A stretch of DNA of 64,000 bases from Shinella sp. XGS7 (GTDB lineage: Bacteria; Pseudomonadota; Gammaproteobacteria; Burkholderiales; Burkholderiaceae_C): assembly GCF_020535565.1 (NCBI RefSeq), contig NZ_CP084758.1, positions 4,601,001 through 4,665,000 of the forward strand, written 5' to 3'. The stretch's first letter is position 1. Each line of letters begins with the position of its first letter. Shown piece by piece: positions 9,322 through 17,158 of the stretch. A model generated the notes under the pieces. The model worked only from the letters and a program-made list of their open reading frames with translations, searched no databases and was not told where the DNA came from. The translations under genes and the position numbers were made by a program.

Positions 9322-12300
9322 ACGACAAGAATTCCCCCGCCACCCCGGACAGCGAGCCGGTGCGCCCCACCCCGCCCCGCCGCCGCGCCCGCTGGCTGCT
9401 GGCCGGCACCCTGGCCCTGCCCGTGCTGGCCAGCGTGGCCGGCCTGGGCGCCTACTGGGCCCTGGGCAGCGCCGGCGGCAGCGCCTGGCTGCTGCGCCAG
9501 GTGCCGGGCCTGGTGGTGGAAGCGCCCGAAGGCGCCCTGCTGGGCGACTTCTCGGCGCGCCGCCTGGCCTGGCGCAGCGAGAGCTTCAGCCTGGAGCTGC
9601 AGGGCCTGGCCTGGCAGGGTCTGAGCCTGAGCTGGGACCGCAGCCCCGCGCTCTGGGGCCGGCTGCGCATCCAGAGCCTGAGCGCCCAGCGCCTGCTGCT
9701 GGACTGGAAGGCCGACCCTGACGCCCCGCCCACGCCGGCCCCGCAAGACCTGGCCCTGCCCCTGGCGCTGGACCTGCCCACGCTGAGCCTGGGTGAGATC
9801 AGCGCGCCCGGCCTGGGCAGCACGCCGCTGCGCGAGCTGCGCGCCGGCCTGTGGCTGGGCGAGGACGGCGGCGCCCGTCACCGCCTGGCCCTGCAGGGTC
9901 TGCGCTGGGAACGCCTGAATCTGGAAGGCGAGGCCCGCATCGCCAGCGCCGGCCCCCTGCCCCTGCAGGCCGCGCTGCGTCTGAGCCAGCAGGCGGCCAC
10001 CGAATCCGCCGCCGATCTGCAGCCTCCCGCCTGGCGAGCCCAGCTGCAGCTGGACGGCCCCCTGGCCGCGCCCCAGCTCCGGGCCGAGGCCCAGGTGCAG
10101 GTGGAAGGCCAGACCGGCCAGCGCCTGGCGCTGCAGGCCGGCCTGCGCCCCTTTGCCCCCTGGCCCCTGGCCGGGGCCGAGATCAAGACCCAGAACTTCG
10201 ATCTGCAGGCCCTCTCGGACCAGCTGCCCGCCACCGCCCTCAGCGGCAGCGCCCGCCTGGACAGCCCCGCCTGGGACCAGCCCGCCCTGCTGCAGGCCGA
10301 GCTGAGCAATGCCCGCGCCGGCCGCTGGGACCAGCGGCGCCTGCCCCTGCAGCAGCTCAAGCTGGACCTGGCCCTGCGCCCCGACCGCCTGGGCGATCTG
10401 CTCAGCGATCCGCAGGGCCTGGCCGCCCTGCAGCTGCGCCGCCTGGAGGCCCGCCTGGGCAGCGCCGCCGAACCTGGCGGCGAGCTCACAGCCTCGGGCA
10501 CGGGCGTGCAGTTGCAGGCCCGGCTGCGCGAGCTGCGCAGTGCGGCCCTGGATGCACGACTGCCCCGCCTGACCCTGGGCGGCAGCCTGGCCCTGGAGGG
10601 CCAGCCCGGCGCCCCGGGCCTGCCGCTGCGGCTGCAGAGCCGGCTGGAGGGCCAGTTCATGCCCGAGGGCGCCCCGGCACGCCCGCTCAGCCTGGTGCTG
10701 CAGGCCCGCCACGCCGACCGGGTGCTGGCGCTGGAAGACGCCCAGCTGCAGTCCGGCCACTCCCAGCTCAAGCTGCAGGGCCGGCTGCAGTCGGCCGGCA
10801 GCGGCGCCTGGAGCGCCCGCTTCCAGGCCGCCGCCAAGGATTTTGATCCGCGCCTGCTCTGGGCCGGCCCGCCGCGCTCGGCCTGGGCCCAGGGCCAGCA
10901 CAGCCTGGAAGCCAGCGCCAGCGGCGAGCTGACGGGCGGCGCGGCCGGCGGCAAGACCTGGCCCCAGGGCCGGGCCGAGCTCAAGCTGGGCCCCAGCCTG
11001 CTGGCCGGCATCGGCCTGGAAGGCACGCTGAACTACCAGGCCGAGGCCCGCGGCAACCCCACCCTGCGTGGCGAGCTGCGTGCCGGCGAGAACCGCCTGC
11101 AGCTGCGCGCCGACGACCTGGGTGGCAAGGCCCCGCAGGCGCAGCTCAGCCTGGATGCACCGCGCCTGGCCCCGCTGGCGCCCCTGCTGGCCCTGGCCGG
11201 CGGCCAGCCCCAGCTGGCCGGCAGCCTGCAGGCCCAGGCCGATTTCACCGAGCAGGCTGGCGCCTGGCGCAGCAGCGGCAGCCTCAAGGCCCAGGGCCTG
11301 CAGCTGCGCGGCCTGCCGGCCCTGGGCCAGCAGGCCTTTGCCCTGGCCGAGAGCCAGCTCGGCTGGAGCCTGGACAGCCGCGCCGAAGCCCCGCTGCGCG
11401 CCGAGGGACAGATTGATCGCCTGAGCCTGGGCAGCACCCAGCTGAGCAGCGCCCGCCTCGATCTGCAGGGCAGCTGGGCCCGCCATCGCCTGCAGCTGCA
11501 GGCCCAGGGTCAGCTGCCGGCTCCGAGCTGGGCGGCCGGTCTGGTGGACGGCAGCACCCTGGGCGGGCAGTTCAGCACCGAACTCAGTGGCCAGTTCAGC
11601 GACTCGCCCTGGCAGGCCCTGGCTCAGGCGCGCAAGCCCCTGGACTGGCGCGCCCAGCTGGGCAGTCTGCTGCTGCGGCCCCAGCCCCAGCGCCGCAACC
11701 AGCCCGACTGGCTCAAGCTGCAAGACCTGGCCCTGAGCCTGAGCCTGGGGGGCGACGGCCTGCCGATCGCGGCCCAGGCCCAGCCCGGCCGCCTGGAGCT
11801 GGCCGGCGCCACCCTCAGCTGGAGCCAGCTGCAGTGGCAGGCACCGCGCCAGGCCGGCCAGAACCCGCTGCTGGCCCTGGACCTGAATCTGGAGCCCCTC
11901 AAGGTGGCGCCCCTGCTGGCACGCTGGCAGCCCGACTTCGGCTGGGGCGGCGAACTGGTGGTGGGCGGCCAGGTGAAGGTGCGCAGCAGCCCGCAGGTGG
12001 AGATCGACATCGGCCTGAACCGCGCGGGCGGCGACCTGACGGTGACCGAGGGCAGCCTCACCCAGCAGCTGGGCCTGAGCGACTTGCACATCAGTCTGCA
12101 GGCACGCGATGGGGTCTGGCACTTTGCCCAGGGCCTGGCCGGCAGCAATCTGGGCGTGCTGGCCGGCGCAGCCAGCAGCCGCACCTCGCCCCAGGCCCTG
12201 TGGCCCGAGCCCCAGGCGCCGCTGGAGGGGGTGCTGCAGCTGGACGTGGCCAATCTCAGCACCTGGGGCGCCTGGGTGCCGGCGGGCTGGCGCCTGGGCG

Positions 12301-13502
12301 GCACCTTCAATGCCGCCCTGCGCCTGGCCGGCAAGGTGGGCGCGCCCGAGCTGCTGGGCAGCGCCCGCGCCGCCCAGCTGCAGCTGCGCAACCCCCTGCT
12401 GGGCGTGGACGCCCGCGAGGGCGAGCTGGCGCTGGACCTGCAAGGGCCCAGCGCCACGCTGCAGCGCTTCAGCGTGCGCGGCGGCGAGGGCACGCTCAGC
12501 GCCCAGGGCCGGGCCGAGCTGGGCGCCAAGCCGCAGCTGGACCTGAGCTTCAAGGCCGAGAAGTTCGCCTTCCTGAGTCGGGTGGACCGGCGCGTGGTGG
12601 CCAGCGGCCAGGCCGCCCTGCTGGCAGGCGATCGCAGCCTCAGCCTCAAGGGCCAGGTGGCGGTGGACGAAGGCCTGTTCGACTTCTCGCGCGGCAATGC
12701 GCCCAGCCTGGACAGCGATGTGCAGGTGCTGCGCCGCCCCGATCCTCAGGCCCAGGCGACGGCCGCGGCCAAGCGCAGCAACCCCAATCCGCCCAAGATC
12801 GATGTGCAGGTGGGCATAGACCTGGGCCGCGACCTGCGCCTGCGCGGCCGCGGCGTGGACACGCGGCTGCGCGGCGAGCTGCGCCTGATCCACCAGGGCG
12901 CCGGCCCCCTGCTCACCGGCACTGTGCGCACCTTTGGCGGCACCTATGACGCCTATGGCCAGAAGCTGGAGATCGAGAAGGGCGAGGTCAGCTTTGCCGG
13001 CGCCATCGACAACCCGCGCCTGGACGTGCGCGCGGTGCGCCCCAACACCGACCAGGTGGTGGTGGGCGTGACCGTCACCGGCACGGCCCTGGACCCGCGC
13101 ATCAAACTCTTCTCCGAGCCCGACAAGAGTGACACCGAGAAGCTTTCCTGGCTGCTGCTGGGTCGCGCGCCCGACAACCTGGGCCGCACCGACACCGCCC
13201 TGCTGCAGCGCGCCGCCCTGGCCCTGCTCAGCGGCGAGGGCGAAAGCCCCTCGGGCAAGCTGATGAAGAACCTGGGGCTGGACGAGTTCTCCCTGGGTCA
13301 GGACGACACCGACGCCCGCAGCACCGTGGTGCGCCTGGGCAAGCAGCTTTCACGCCGCTGGTATGTGGGCTACGAGCGCAGCCTCAACGCCACCGCCGGC
13401 AGCTGGCAGCTCATCTACCGCATGGCCCAGCGCTTCACCCTGCGCGCCCAGGCCGGGCAGGACAACGCCCTGGACCTGATCTGGCAGTGGAAGTGGGATT
13501 GA
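9318..13502 (+). CDS. tamB: TamB, inner-membrane anchored translocation/assembly module protein
   Basis: 1394 residues. A cytoplasmic basic N-terminus (PPRRRARW) is followed by one membrane anchor (about 25-48) and then a very long, Leu/Gln/Ala-rich repetitive beta-helical region (AsmA/TamB-like lipid groove). The conserved DUF490 domain is at the C-terminus (GGTYDAYGQKLEIEKGEVSF, then VGVTVTGTALDPRIKLFSEP, DTEKLSWLLLGR, and final QWKWD). GTG at 9318 overlaps the tamA stop (GTGA) and is preferred; an ATG at 9285 would only extend backward through the tamA 3' end. Confidence 0.92.
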   Translation: MNDKNSPATPDSEPVRPTPPRRRARWLLAGTLALPVLASVAGLGAYWALGSAGGSAWLLRQVPGLVVEAPEGALLGDFSARRLAWRSESFSLELQGLAWQGLSLSWDRSPALWGRLRIQSLSAQRLLLDWKADPDAPPTPAPQDLALPLALDLPTLSLGEISAPGLGSTPLRELRAGLWLGEDGGARHRLALQGLRWERLNLEGEARIASAGPLPLQAALRLSQQAATESAADLQPPAWRAQLQLDGPLAAPQLRAEAQVQVEGQTGQRLALQAGLRPFAPWPLAGAEIKTQNFDLQALSDQLPATALSGSARLDSPAWDQPALLQAELSNARAGRWDQRRLPLQQLKLDLALRPDRLGDLLSDPQGLAALQLRRLEARLGSAAEPGGELTASGTGVQLQARLRELRSAALDARLPRLTLGGSLALEGQPGAPGLPLRLQSRLEGQFMPEGAPARPLSLVLQARHADRVLALEDAQLQSGHSQLKLQGRLQSAGSGAWSARFQAAAKDFDPRLLWAGPPRSAWAQGQHSLEASASGELTGGAAGGKTWPQGRAELKLGPSLLAGIGLEGTLNYQAEARGNPTLRGELRAGENRLQLRADDLGGKAPQAQLSLDAPRLAPLAPLLALAGGQPQLAGSLQAQADFTEQAGAWRSSGSLKAQGLQLRGLPALGQQAFALAESQLGWSLDSRAEAPLRAEGQIDRLSLGSTQLSSARLDLQGSWARHRLQLQAQGQLPAPSWAAGLVDGSTLGGQFSTELSGQFSDSPWQALAQARKPLDWRAQLGSLLLRPQPQRRNQPDWLKLQDLALSLSLGGDGLPIAAQAQPGRLELAGATLSWSQLQWQAPRQAGQNPLLALDLNLEPLKVAPLLARWQPDFGWGGELVVGGQVKVRSSPQVEIDIGLNRAGGDLTVTEGSLTQQLGLSDLHISLQARDGVWHFAQGLAGSNLGVLAGAASSRTSPQALWPEPQAPLEGVLQLDVANLSTWGAWVPAGWRLGGTFNAALRLAGKVGAPELLGSARAAQLQLRNPLLGVDAREGELALDLQGPSATLQRFSVRGGEGTLSAQGRAELGAKPQLDLSFKAEKFAFLSRVDRRVVASGQAALLAGDRSLSLKGQVAVDEGLFDFSRGNAPSLDSDVQVLRRPDPQAQATAAAKRSNPNPPKIDVQVGIDLGRDLRLRGRGVDTRLRGELRLIHQGAGPLLTGTVRTFGGTYDAYGQKLEIEKGEVSFAGAIDNPRLDVRAVRPNTDQVVVGVTVTGTALDPRIKLFSEPDKSDTEKLSWLLLGRAPDNLGRTDTALLQRAALALLSGEGESPSGKLMKNLGLDEFSLGQDDTDARSTVVRLGKQLSRRWYVGYERSLNATAGSWQLIYRMAQRFTLRAQAGQDNALDLIWQWKWD

Positions 13503-13618
13503 GGCGGGCGCCTGCAGGCCCCCTGGCAGAGCAAGGACCGGACTCAACCCGCCAGGGGCAGAACGGCGTCCCCACTCATGCGGCAATCCTCGCCGCCTCG
13601 GCCCCCCCAGGGCCAGTC

Positions 13619-13656
13619 CTCTCAGTAGTTCAATGGATAGAACGGCCGCCTCCTAA
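13619..13656 (+). pseudogene. 5' half of a disrupted tRNA-Arg(CCU) gene (left boundary of the element)
   Basis: The sequence reads as acceptor strand, TA at positions 8-9, D arm GTTC/GAAC and anticodon 5' stem GCCGC, then the loop CTCCTAA with anticodon CCT. After the loop the sequence diverges. The missing 3' half is found 4.9 kb away at 18583-18620, where GCGGC pairs perfectly with GCCGC of this half. The acceptor strand pairs with the distant half with one A/G mismatch and one T/G wobble. It cannot make a tRNA as it stands. Confidence 0.82.
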
Positions 13657-13681
13657 TTTCTTGCGTCGGGGCCGCGCAGGC

Positions 13682-13702
13682 TTGTAAGTCATTGATTTAC
13701 AA
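13682..13702. repeat. Inverted repeat near the left end of the element
   Basis: TTGTAAGTCA and TGATTTACAA form an imperfect palindrome (one mismatch) around a central T, 26 bases inside the left boundary. It could be a recombinase or directionality-factor binding site; this is inference from position and symmetry only. Confidence 0.5.
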
Positions 13703-13763
13703 AAGACGATGTCTTTCCGAGCCCGTCACCAGGCCCCTGCAATCCCGTCCAGTCACCTGCAGT

Positions 13764-13785
13764 CCTGTCCCAAATTTGTCCCAAA
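13764..13785 (+). repeat. Left copy of a 22-bp terminal direct repeat
   Basis: CCTGTCCCAAATTTGTCCCA followed by AA. It matches the copy at 18494-18515 in 21 of 22 positions and in the same orientation. It lies about 108 bases inside the left boundary. The motif also contains an internal repeat (TCCCAAA twice). The position suggests arm-type binding sites for the recombinase that placed the element. Confidence 0.75.
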
Positions 13786-13844
13786 TCGGGGGCATCGGGG
13801 ACCGCAGAAGAGGCAACACATCGGTCTGCTAACATGCTGACTCG

Positions 13845-14135
13845 CTCCCCGTAGTTCAATGGATAGAACGAGCGCCTCCTTTCAATGGGCAGCCGGCCGC
13901 GAAAGCGCCGGCTGAATGGAATCAAATTCGGCGAACCCTCTGGTCGATGACCGTGGCAACGCCGAGCCAAGCCTGAAGCACTTCAGGAAGGTGTAGAGAC
14001 TAGACGGTTCCTGCCTACCGGCCTTCACAGGCCCATGGCAAAGGCATAGTCCAGACCACAAACGTGCAATGCGGTGGCGAAAGCCATGGTGGTACGAAGC
14101 GCTAGATACAGGTTCGATTCCTGTCGGGGGGACCA
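13845..14135 (+). tRNA. tRNA-Arg(CCU), interrupted by a group I intron
   Basis: Exons are 13845-13880 and 14097-14135. The joined sequence folds fully: acceptor CTCCCCG with CGGGGGG (one T/G wobble), D arm GTTC/GAAC, anticodon stem AGCGC/GCGCT, loop CTCCTAA with anticodon CCT, T arm ACAGG-TTCGATT-CCTGT, discriminator A and encoded CCA. The intron sits right after the anticodon (between positions 36 and 37). The first base pair C1-G72 is unusual for a bacterial elongator tRNA. This copy lies inside the inserted element and would replace the split chromosomal copy. Confidence 0.88.
13881..14096 (+). ncRNA. Group I self-splicing intron (IC3-like, Azoarcus tRNA-Ile type)
   Basis: A 216-nt intron with no ORF. 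Conserved core elements are visible in order: a P2 hairpin CAGCCGG...CCGGCTG capped by GAAA; AAATTCGGCGAA (P3/P4 side); GGCAACGCCGAGCCAAGC (P6/P3); GTGTAGAGACTAGACGG (P7/P3' core); GGCATAGTCCAGACC (P7' with J8/7); and a P9-like stem with a GAAA loop (GTGGCGAAAGCCA). The 5' exon ends in T, facing GGG of the internal guide (13887-13889). The intron ends in G at 14096, as expected for omega-G. These blocks match what I remember of the Azoarcus tRNA-Ile intron almost word for word. Confidence 0.9.
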
Positions 14136-14273
14136 AGCTGAACCACATCATGGTGCCAGCGGTCGAGTGAGCACGCTTCTACCCAGTGCCTTCATGGTTC
14201 AATACCGCATTGTTTTTTGAGCGAGCATCAAGTCGCGCACGAAGTCGGGAACTACGTGTGTGGCGGGGGACTG

Positions 14274-15815
14274 ATGCTGAGATTTACAACACTTAGAGAG
14301 CCTTCCTTGGACAAGCAACGAATTCCAGCCATCCGCTGCAAGCAATGGCTTACAGACTGGGACGACTATCCTTTTCCAGAAGAAAACGAACGCCGGAAAC
14401 CGCCTGAAGAATTGCTTATCTTCTCGATGTCGGCGAAGCAGTTGCGAAAGCTTTCTGGGGTCTATGTACGCAAGCGAGAGGGAACGGACGCGACCGGGAT
14501 CCAGCGGATGCATGAGAAGGATCGCTCGCTGAAGATCGCCGAGTACGTACGTGCAGGCTACCCATTCGGTGACTTGTCGGGCAAGCAGCAAGCAGACCCG
14601 AGCAATGACTCTCTCAAAAAGCCCGGATGGCTGCCCACTGCCATCGTCGTGAATTTTTTGAAAGCGGGCGACATCAGACGAGGCAAGTCCGTTGATCCAA
14701 ACGATGCGATAACGGTGGACGTGAATGGCAGTGTTGCCGAGGTTGTACTACCGAATGGGATGGCCGCCGCAAACTGGGAGCCTCAAAGCTTGGCGCCCAT
14801 TGAAGTCATCGACGGACAACACCGACTGTTCGCATTCGATGACGCTTCCCAGCTACCGGACGATTTTGAACTCCCGGTCGTTGCGTTCCATGGCTTGGAC
14901 ATTGGCTGGCAGGCATATCTGTTTTGGTCGATCAACGTTTCACCGAAGAAGATAAATCCAAGTCACGCATACGACTTGTTCCCACTGCTCCGGACTCAGG
15001 ACTGGCTTGAAACAGTTTCATCCGTCCATGTTTACCGTGAAGCTCGGGCTCAAGAGCTGACGGACCTTCTATACAGGCACCCTGCGAGCCCATGGAATGG
15101 CCGCATCAACATGCTGGGAGAGCGAAAGTCCGGATGGGTTTCTCAGGCGGGTTGGGTTCAGGCGATCTACAACTCTTTCCTTAGTCCAGGTTTGGTGGGG
15201 CGTAGCCGCAAAGGTCTCTTTGCCGCAAACCTGTCAACAACGGCTGGACCACTCGACTGGAGCCGACCACAACAGGTCTCGCTACTTATTTTTATCTGGC
15301 AAAAATTGCGAGAGGCGGTTCAAGCAAAGGCAGACGGGTGGCCTCATCAATTGAGAGAGTTGGTAGCTCCTCAAATCGACTTCGAAGATGGCTACGATCC
15401 CGCTTTCGTCGGCAACAAGACCTTGCTGAACCAGGAACAAGGCGTGCGTGGCCTATGCCTCGCGTGTAACGACGTTCTCTACCGTGCTGCATTGAAATTG
15501 CGATTGGATGATTGGGAGGTCGGCGACATTGATGCTGGTGAGACACGCACCGAAGATATTGATCGATGCTTGGCTGACTTGGAACACCAATCGTTTGCAA
15601 GCGAAATCGCATCCGCCATTGGCGCACTCGCCGAATTCGATTGGCGGTCAAGCGATGTTCCAGGGCTGACCGCAGAAGAAGAGCTGAAGAAGTCTGGATT
15701 CAGAGGCACGGGCGGCTATGGCAGGGTGCGGCAGGAGCTCTTGGAGCTACTCGCGAAGCAGAATAGCCAGCTCGGGAAAATTGCTGGCGAGCTTCTGGCA
15801 ATTGATGCAACCTGA
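14274..15815 (+). CDS. DGQHR-domain protein (DndB/DpdB-like)
   Basis: 513 residues. The defining motif DGQHR is at 180-184 (VIDGQHRLFAFDD), followed by FWSINVSPKKINPS (217-230), a combination seen in the DndB superfamily, whose founding member represses the phosphorothioation genes. An N-terminal region (1-130) and a C-terminal helical region (about 330-513) are not assigned. Start: ATG 14274 has a GGGGGA ribosome site; an in-frame TTG at 14217 lacks one. First gene of a three-gene operon, with only 2 bases before the next. No dndC, dndD or dndE accompanies it, so the modification it serves may be the methylation by the third gene. Lower GC than the chromosome. Confidence 0.85.
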   Translation: MLRFTTLREPSLDKQRIPAIRCKQWLTDWDDYPFPEENERRKPPEELLIFSMSAKQLRKLSGVYVRKREGTDATGIQRMHEKDRSLKIAEYVRAGYPFGDLSGKQQADPSNDSLKKPGWLPTAIVVNFLKAGDIRRGKSVDPNDAITVDVNGSVAEVVLPNGMAAANWEPQSLAPIEVIDGQHRLFAFDDASQLPDDFELPVVAFHGLDIGWQAYLFWSINVSPKKINPSHAYDLFPLLRTQDWLETVSSVHVYREARAQELTDLLYRHPASPWNGRINMLGERKSGWVSQAGWVQAIYNSFLSPGLVGRSRKGLFAANLSTTAGPLDWSRPQQVSLLIFIWQKLREAVQAKADGWPHQLRELVAPQIDFEDGYDPAFVGNKTLLNQEQGVRGLCLACNDVLYRAALKLRLDDWEVGDIDAGETRTEDIDRCLADLEHQSFASEIASAIGALAEFDWRSSDVPGLTAEEELKKSGFRGTGGYGRVRQELLELLAKQNSQLGKIAGELLAIDAT

Positions 15816-15817
15816 GC

Positions 15818-17158
15818 ATGGCGGCCAAACCTCTTAGCGCACAGAACAAGCAACTACTTGATCTGGCAGACCGCGCACAACTCGTCAACGCCTTCTCCGC
15901 AATGCCCTTGCCGCAAGGCGCGGGCTGGTTCGCAGCCGCTCATGCCGCAATGCATGGCATCGAGAAGGATCACAAACCAAACGGTCCCTCAGCGATATCT
16001 TCGCAGTCACTCGCTGAATATCTTGCAGTTGCAACGCCGACTCATTGCGCAGATGGCTGGAGCTATTTGTCACGGGCTTTGCACTCCTACCTTGTGGGTG
16101 ACCCGCACTCTGCATGGCATTTCGCCTACTACGCTGAACTTCGTGCTGCGCAGTCGATTCTGTCAGGCCTAGGGTGTGGTGCCTTCAATACCTGGAATTG
16201 CGTCCTCGACGCTGCTGGGCAACTGCACCCATTGGAAGGTCACTCGCCCACCCATGAAATGGTTTGGCTGGCTCTGCATCACCTCGCTGAAAATTCGGCC
16301 AACTCCGGAGCAACTATTGCATCCGCAACAAGCTTTTTTGGCGATACCCTCCCCGAAATTGTTCAGTACGCCTACCCAGGCCGCCCGCCAGCTGCTACGT
16401 CCGCAAATTGGATTTGCGATTGGCTCTTCGACCTCGAAACGGGGGCCTCAGACAAGGGATTCCGAAATAGGTGCAGCTACAACCCACACATCGCAACACC
16501 CCACCGGGCTCAGCTGAGTGAGTGTGTTGAATTGATGGCAACTTTCTGGGAAGCACTAGAGCCTTCACCAAGAGCAGCATTTCTAGAGCTGGACAAGCAG
16601 ATGCTCCGATCTGTTCTGAGGAAAGAAGGCATCGCCTCTTTGACCTTACGCTCTGGTGGCATCCCACCTAGCAACCTTGAGATAGAAGCAGAAATGCGAG
16701 CGGCCTATCAGCGGATCCTTGCATCCGCCCCGACGTTCTCAGCAGTTCCAGAAGCATTCATAGCAAACGCCGCGGCAGATGAGCATCCCTTGATCTTGCA
16801 TGCTCGCAACTACAGTGACGCACCTGACACGCCTCGCCCGGTGCTCGCTCGCGCAACACTGCTACTCAGGATCGCGAGTGGCGTCAGTCAAAACCTGCTC
16901 GCCGATGCAGGACAGACCGCAAATTTAGATTTTTGGCTCAATGAGTTGGCCGAGCAGCAAGGGGTAGTTCCCAATAGGTCAGAGATCCCGGCGAATCGAT
17001 CAGAGCTGTACTTTGATTGCGCCTATGCCGCTGCAGACATGGAAAAGGCCTTTCAAGCTGGCGCAACCTCCTTAGCTGCCTTGGCGAGTCACAAGAGTGT
17101 GAAACCGCACTTGGTCTCCCAGGCAGAACGAGTTGTTCAGTGGGGCCTGGCGCAGTGA
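15818..17158 (+). CDS. Unknown protein of the element operon, weak HEPN-like features
   Basis: 446 residues, no signal peptide or membrane segment. No family is recognised with confidence. A helical stretch HFAYYAELRAAQSILSG (about 101-117) and a downstream RNRCSYNPH (216-224, an R-x5-H arrangement) resemble what is seen in HEPN/YaaC-type proteins, some of which are RNases; this is a suggestion from pattern only. The rest is alpha-helical and Ala/Leu-rich. It starts 2 bases after the DGQHR gene and overlaps the methyltransferase GTG by 4 bases, so the three proteins are expected in fixed proportion and probably act together. Confidence 0.7.
   Translation: MAAKPLSAQNKQLLDLADRAQLVNAFSAMPLPQGAGWFAAAHAAMHGIEKDHKPNGPSAISSQSLAEYLAVATPTHCADGWSYLSRALHSYLVGDPHSAWHFAYYAELRAAQSILSGLGCGAFNTWNCVLDAAGQLHPLEGHSPTHEMVWLALHHLAENSANSGATIASATSFFGDTLPEIVQYAYPGRPPAATSANWICDWLFDLETGASDKGFRNRCSYNPHIATPHRAQLSECVELMATFWEALEPSPRAAFLELDKQMLRSVLRKEGIASLTLRSGGIPPSNLEIEAEMRAAYQRILASAPTFSAVPEAFIANAAADEHPLILHARNYSDAPDTPRPVLARATLLLRIASGVSQNLLADAGQTANLDFWLNELAEQQGVVPNRSEIPANRSELYFDCAYAAADMEKAFQAGATSLAALASHKSVKPHLVSQAERVVQWGLAQ

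Noticed and set aside
9024..12893. A 1289-codon open frame on the minus strand opposite tamA/tamB
   Set aside because: Its product is a low-complexity Gln/Ala/Gly/Leu string produced by the GC-rich antisense of tamB; no start signal or domain. Similar long antisense frames (for example 4060-6234) were left out for the same reason.
13520..13558. Inverted repeat CCCCTGGC / GCCAGGGG after tamB as a terminator
   Set aside because: The loop is 23 bases and there is no T run; the pairing may be chance in GC-rich DNA.
13619..13656. A second complete tRNA at 13619
   Set aside because: After the anticodon loop the sequence has no matching 3' stem or T arm nearby; the matching half is at 18583, so it is a split gene and not a separate tRNA.
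14217..14273. TTG start extending the DGQHR protein by 19 residues
   Set aside because: The ATG at 14274 has a clear GGGGGA site at the right distance, and the added part (SEHQVAHEVGNYV...) has no support.
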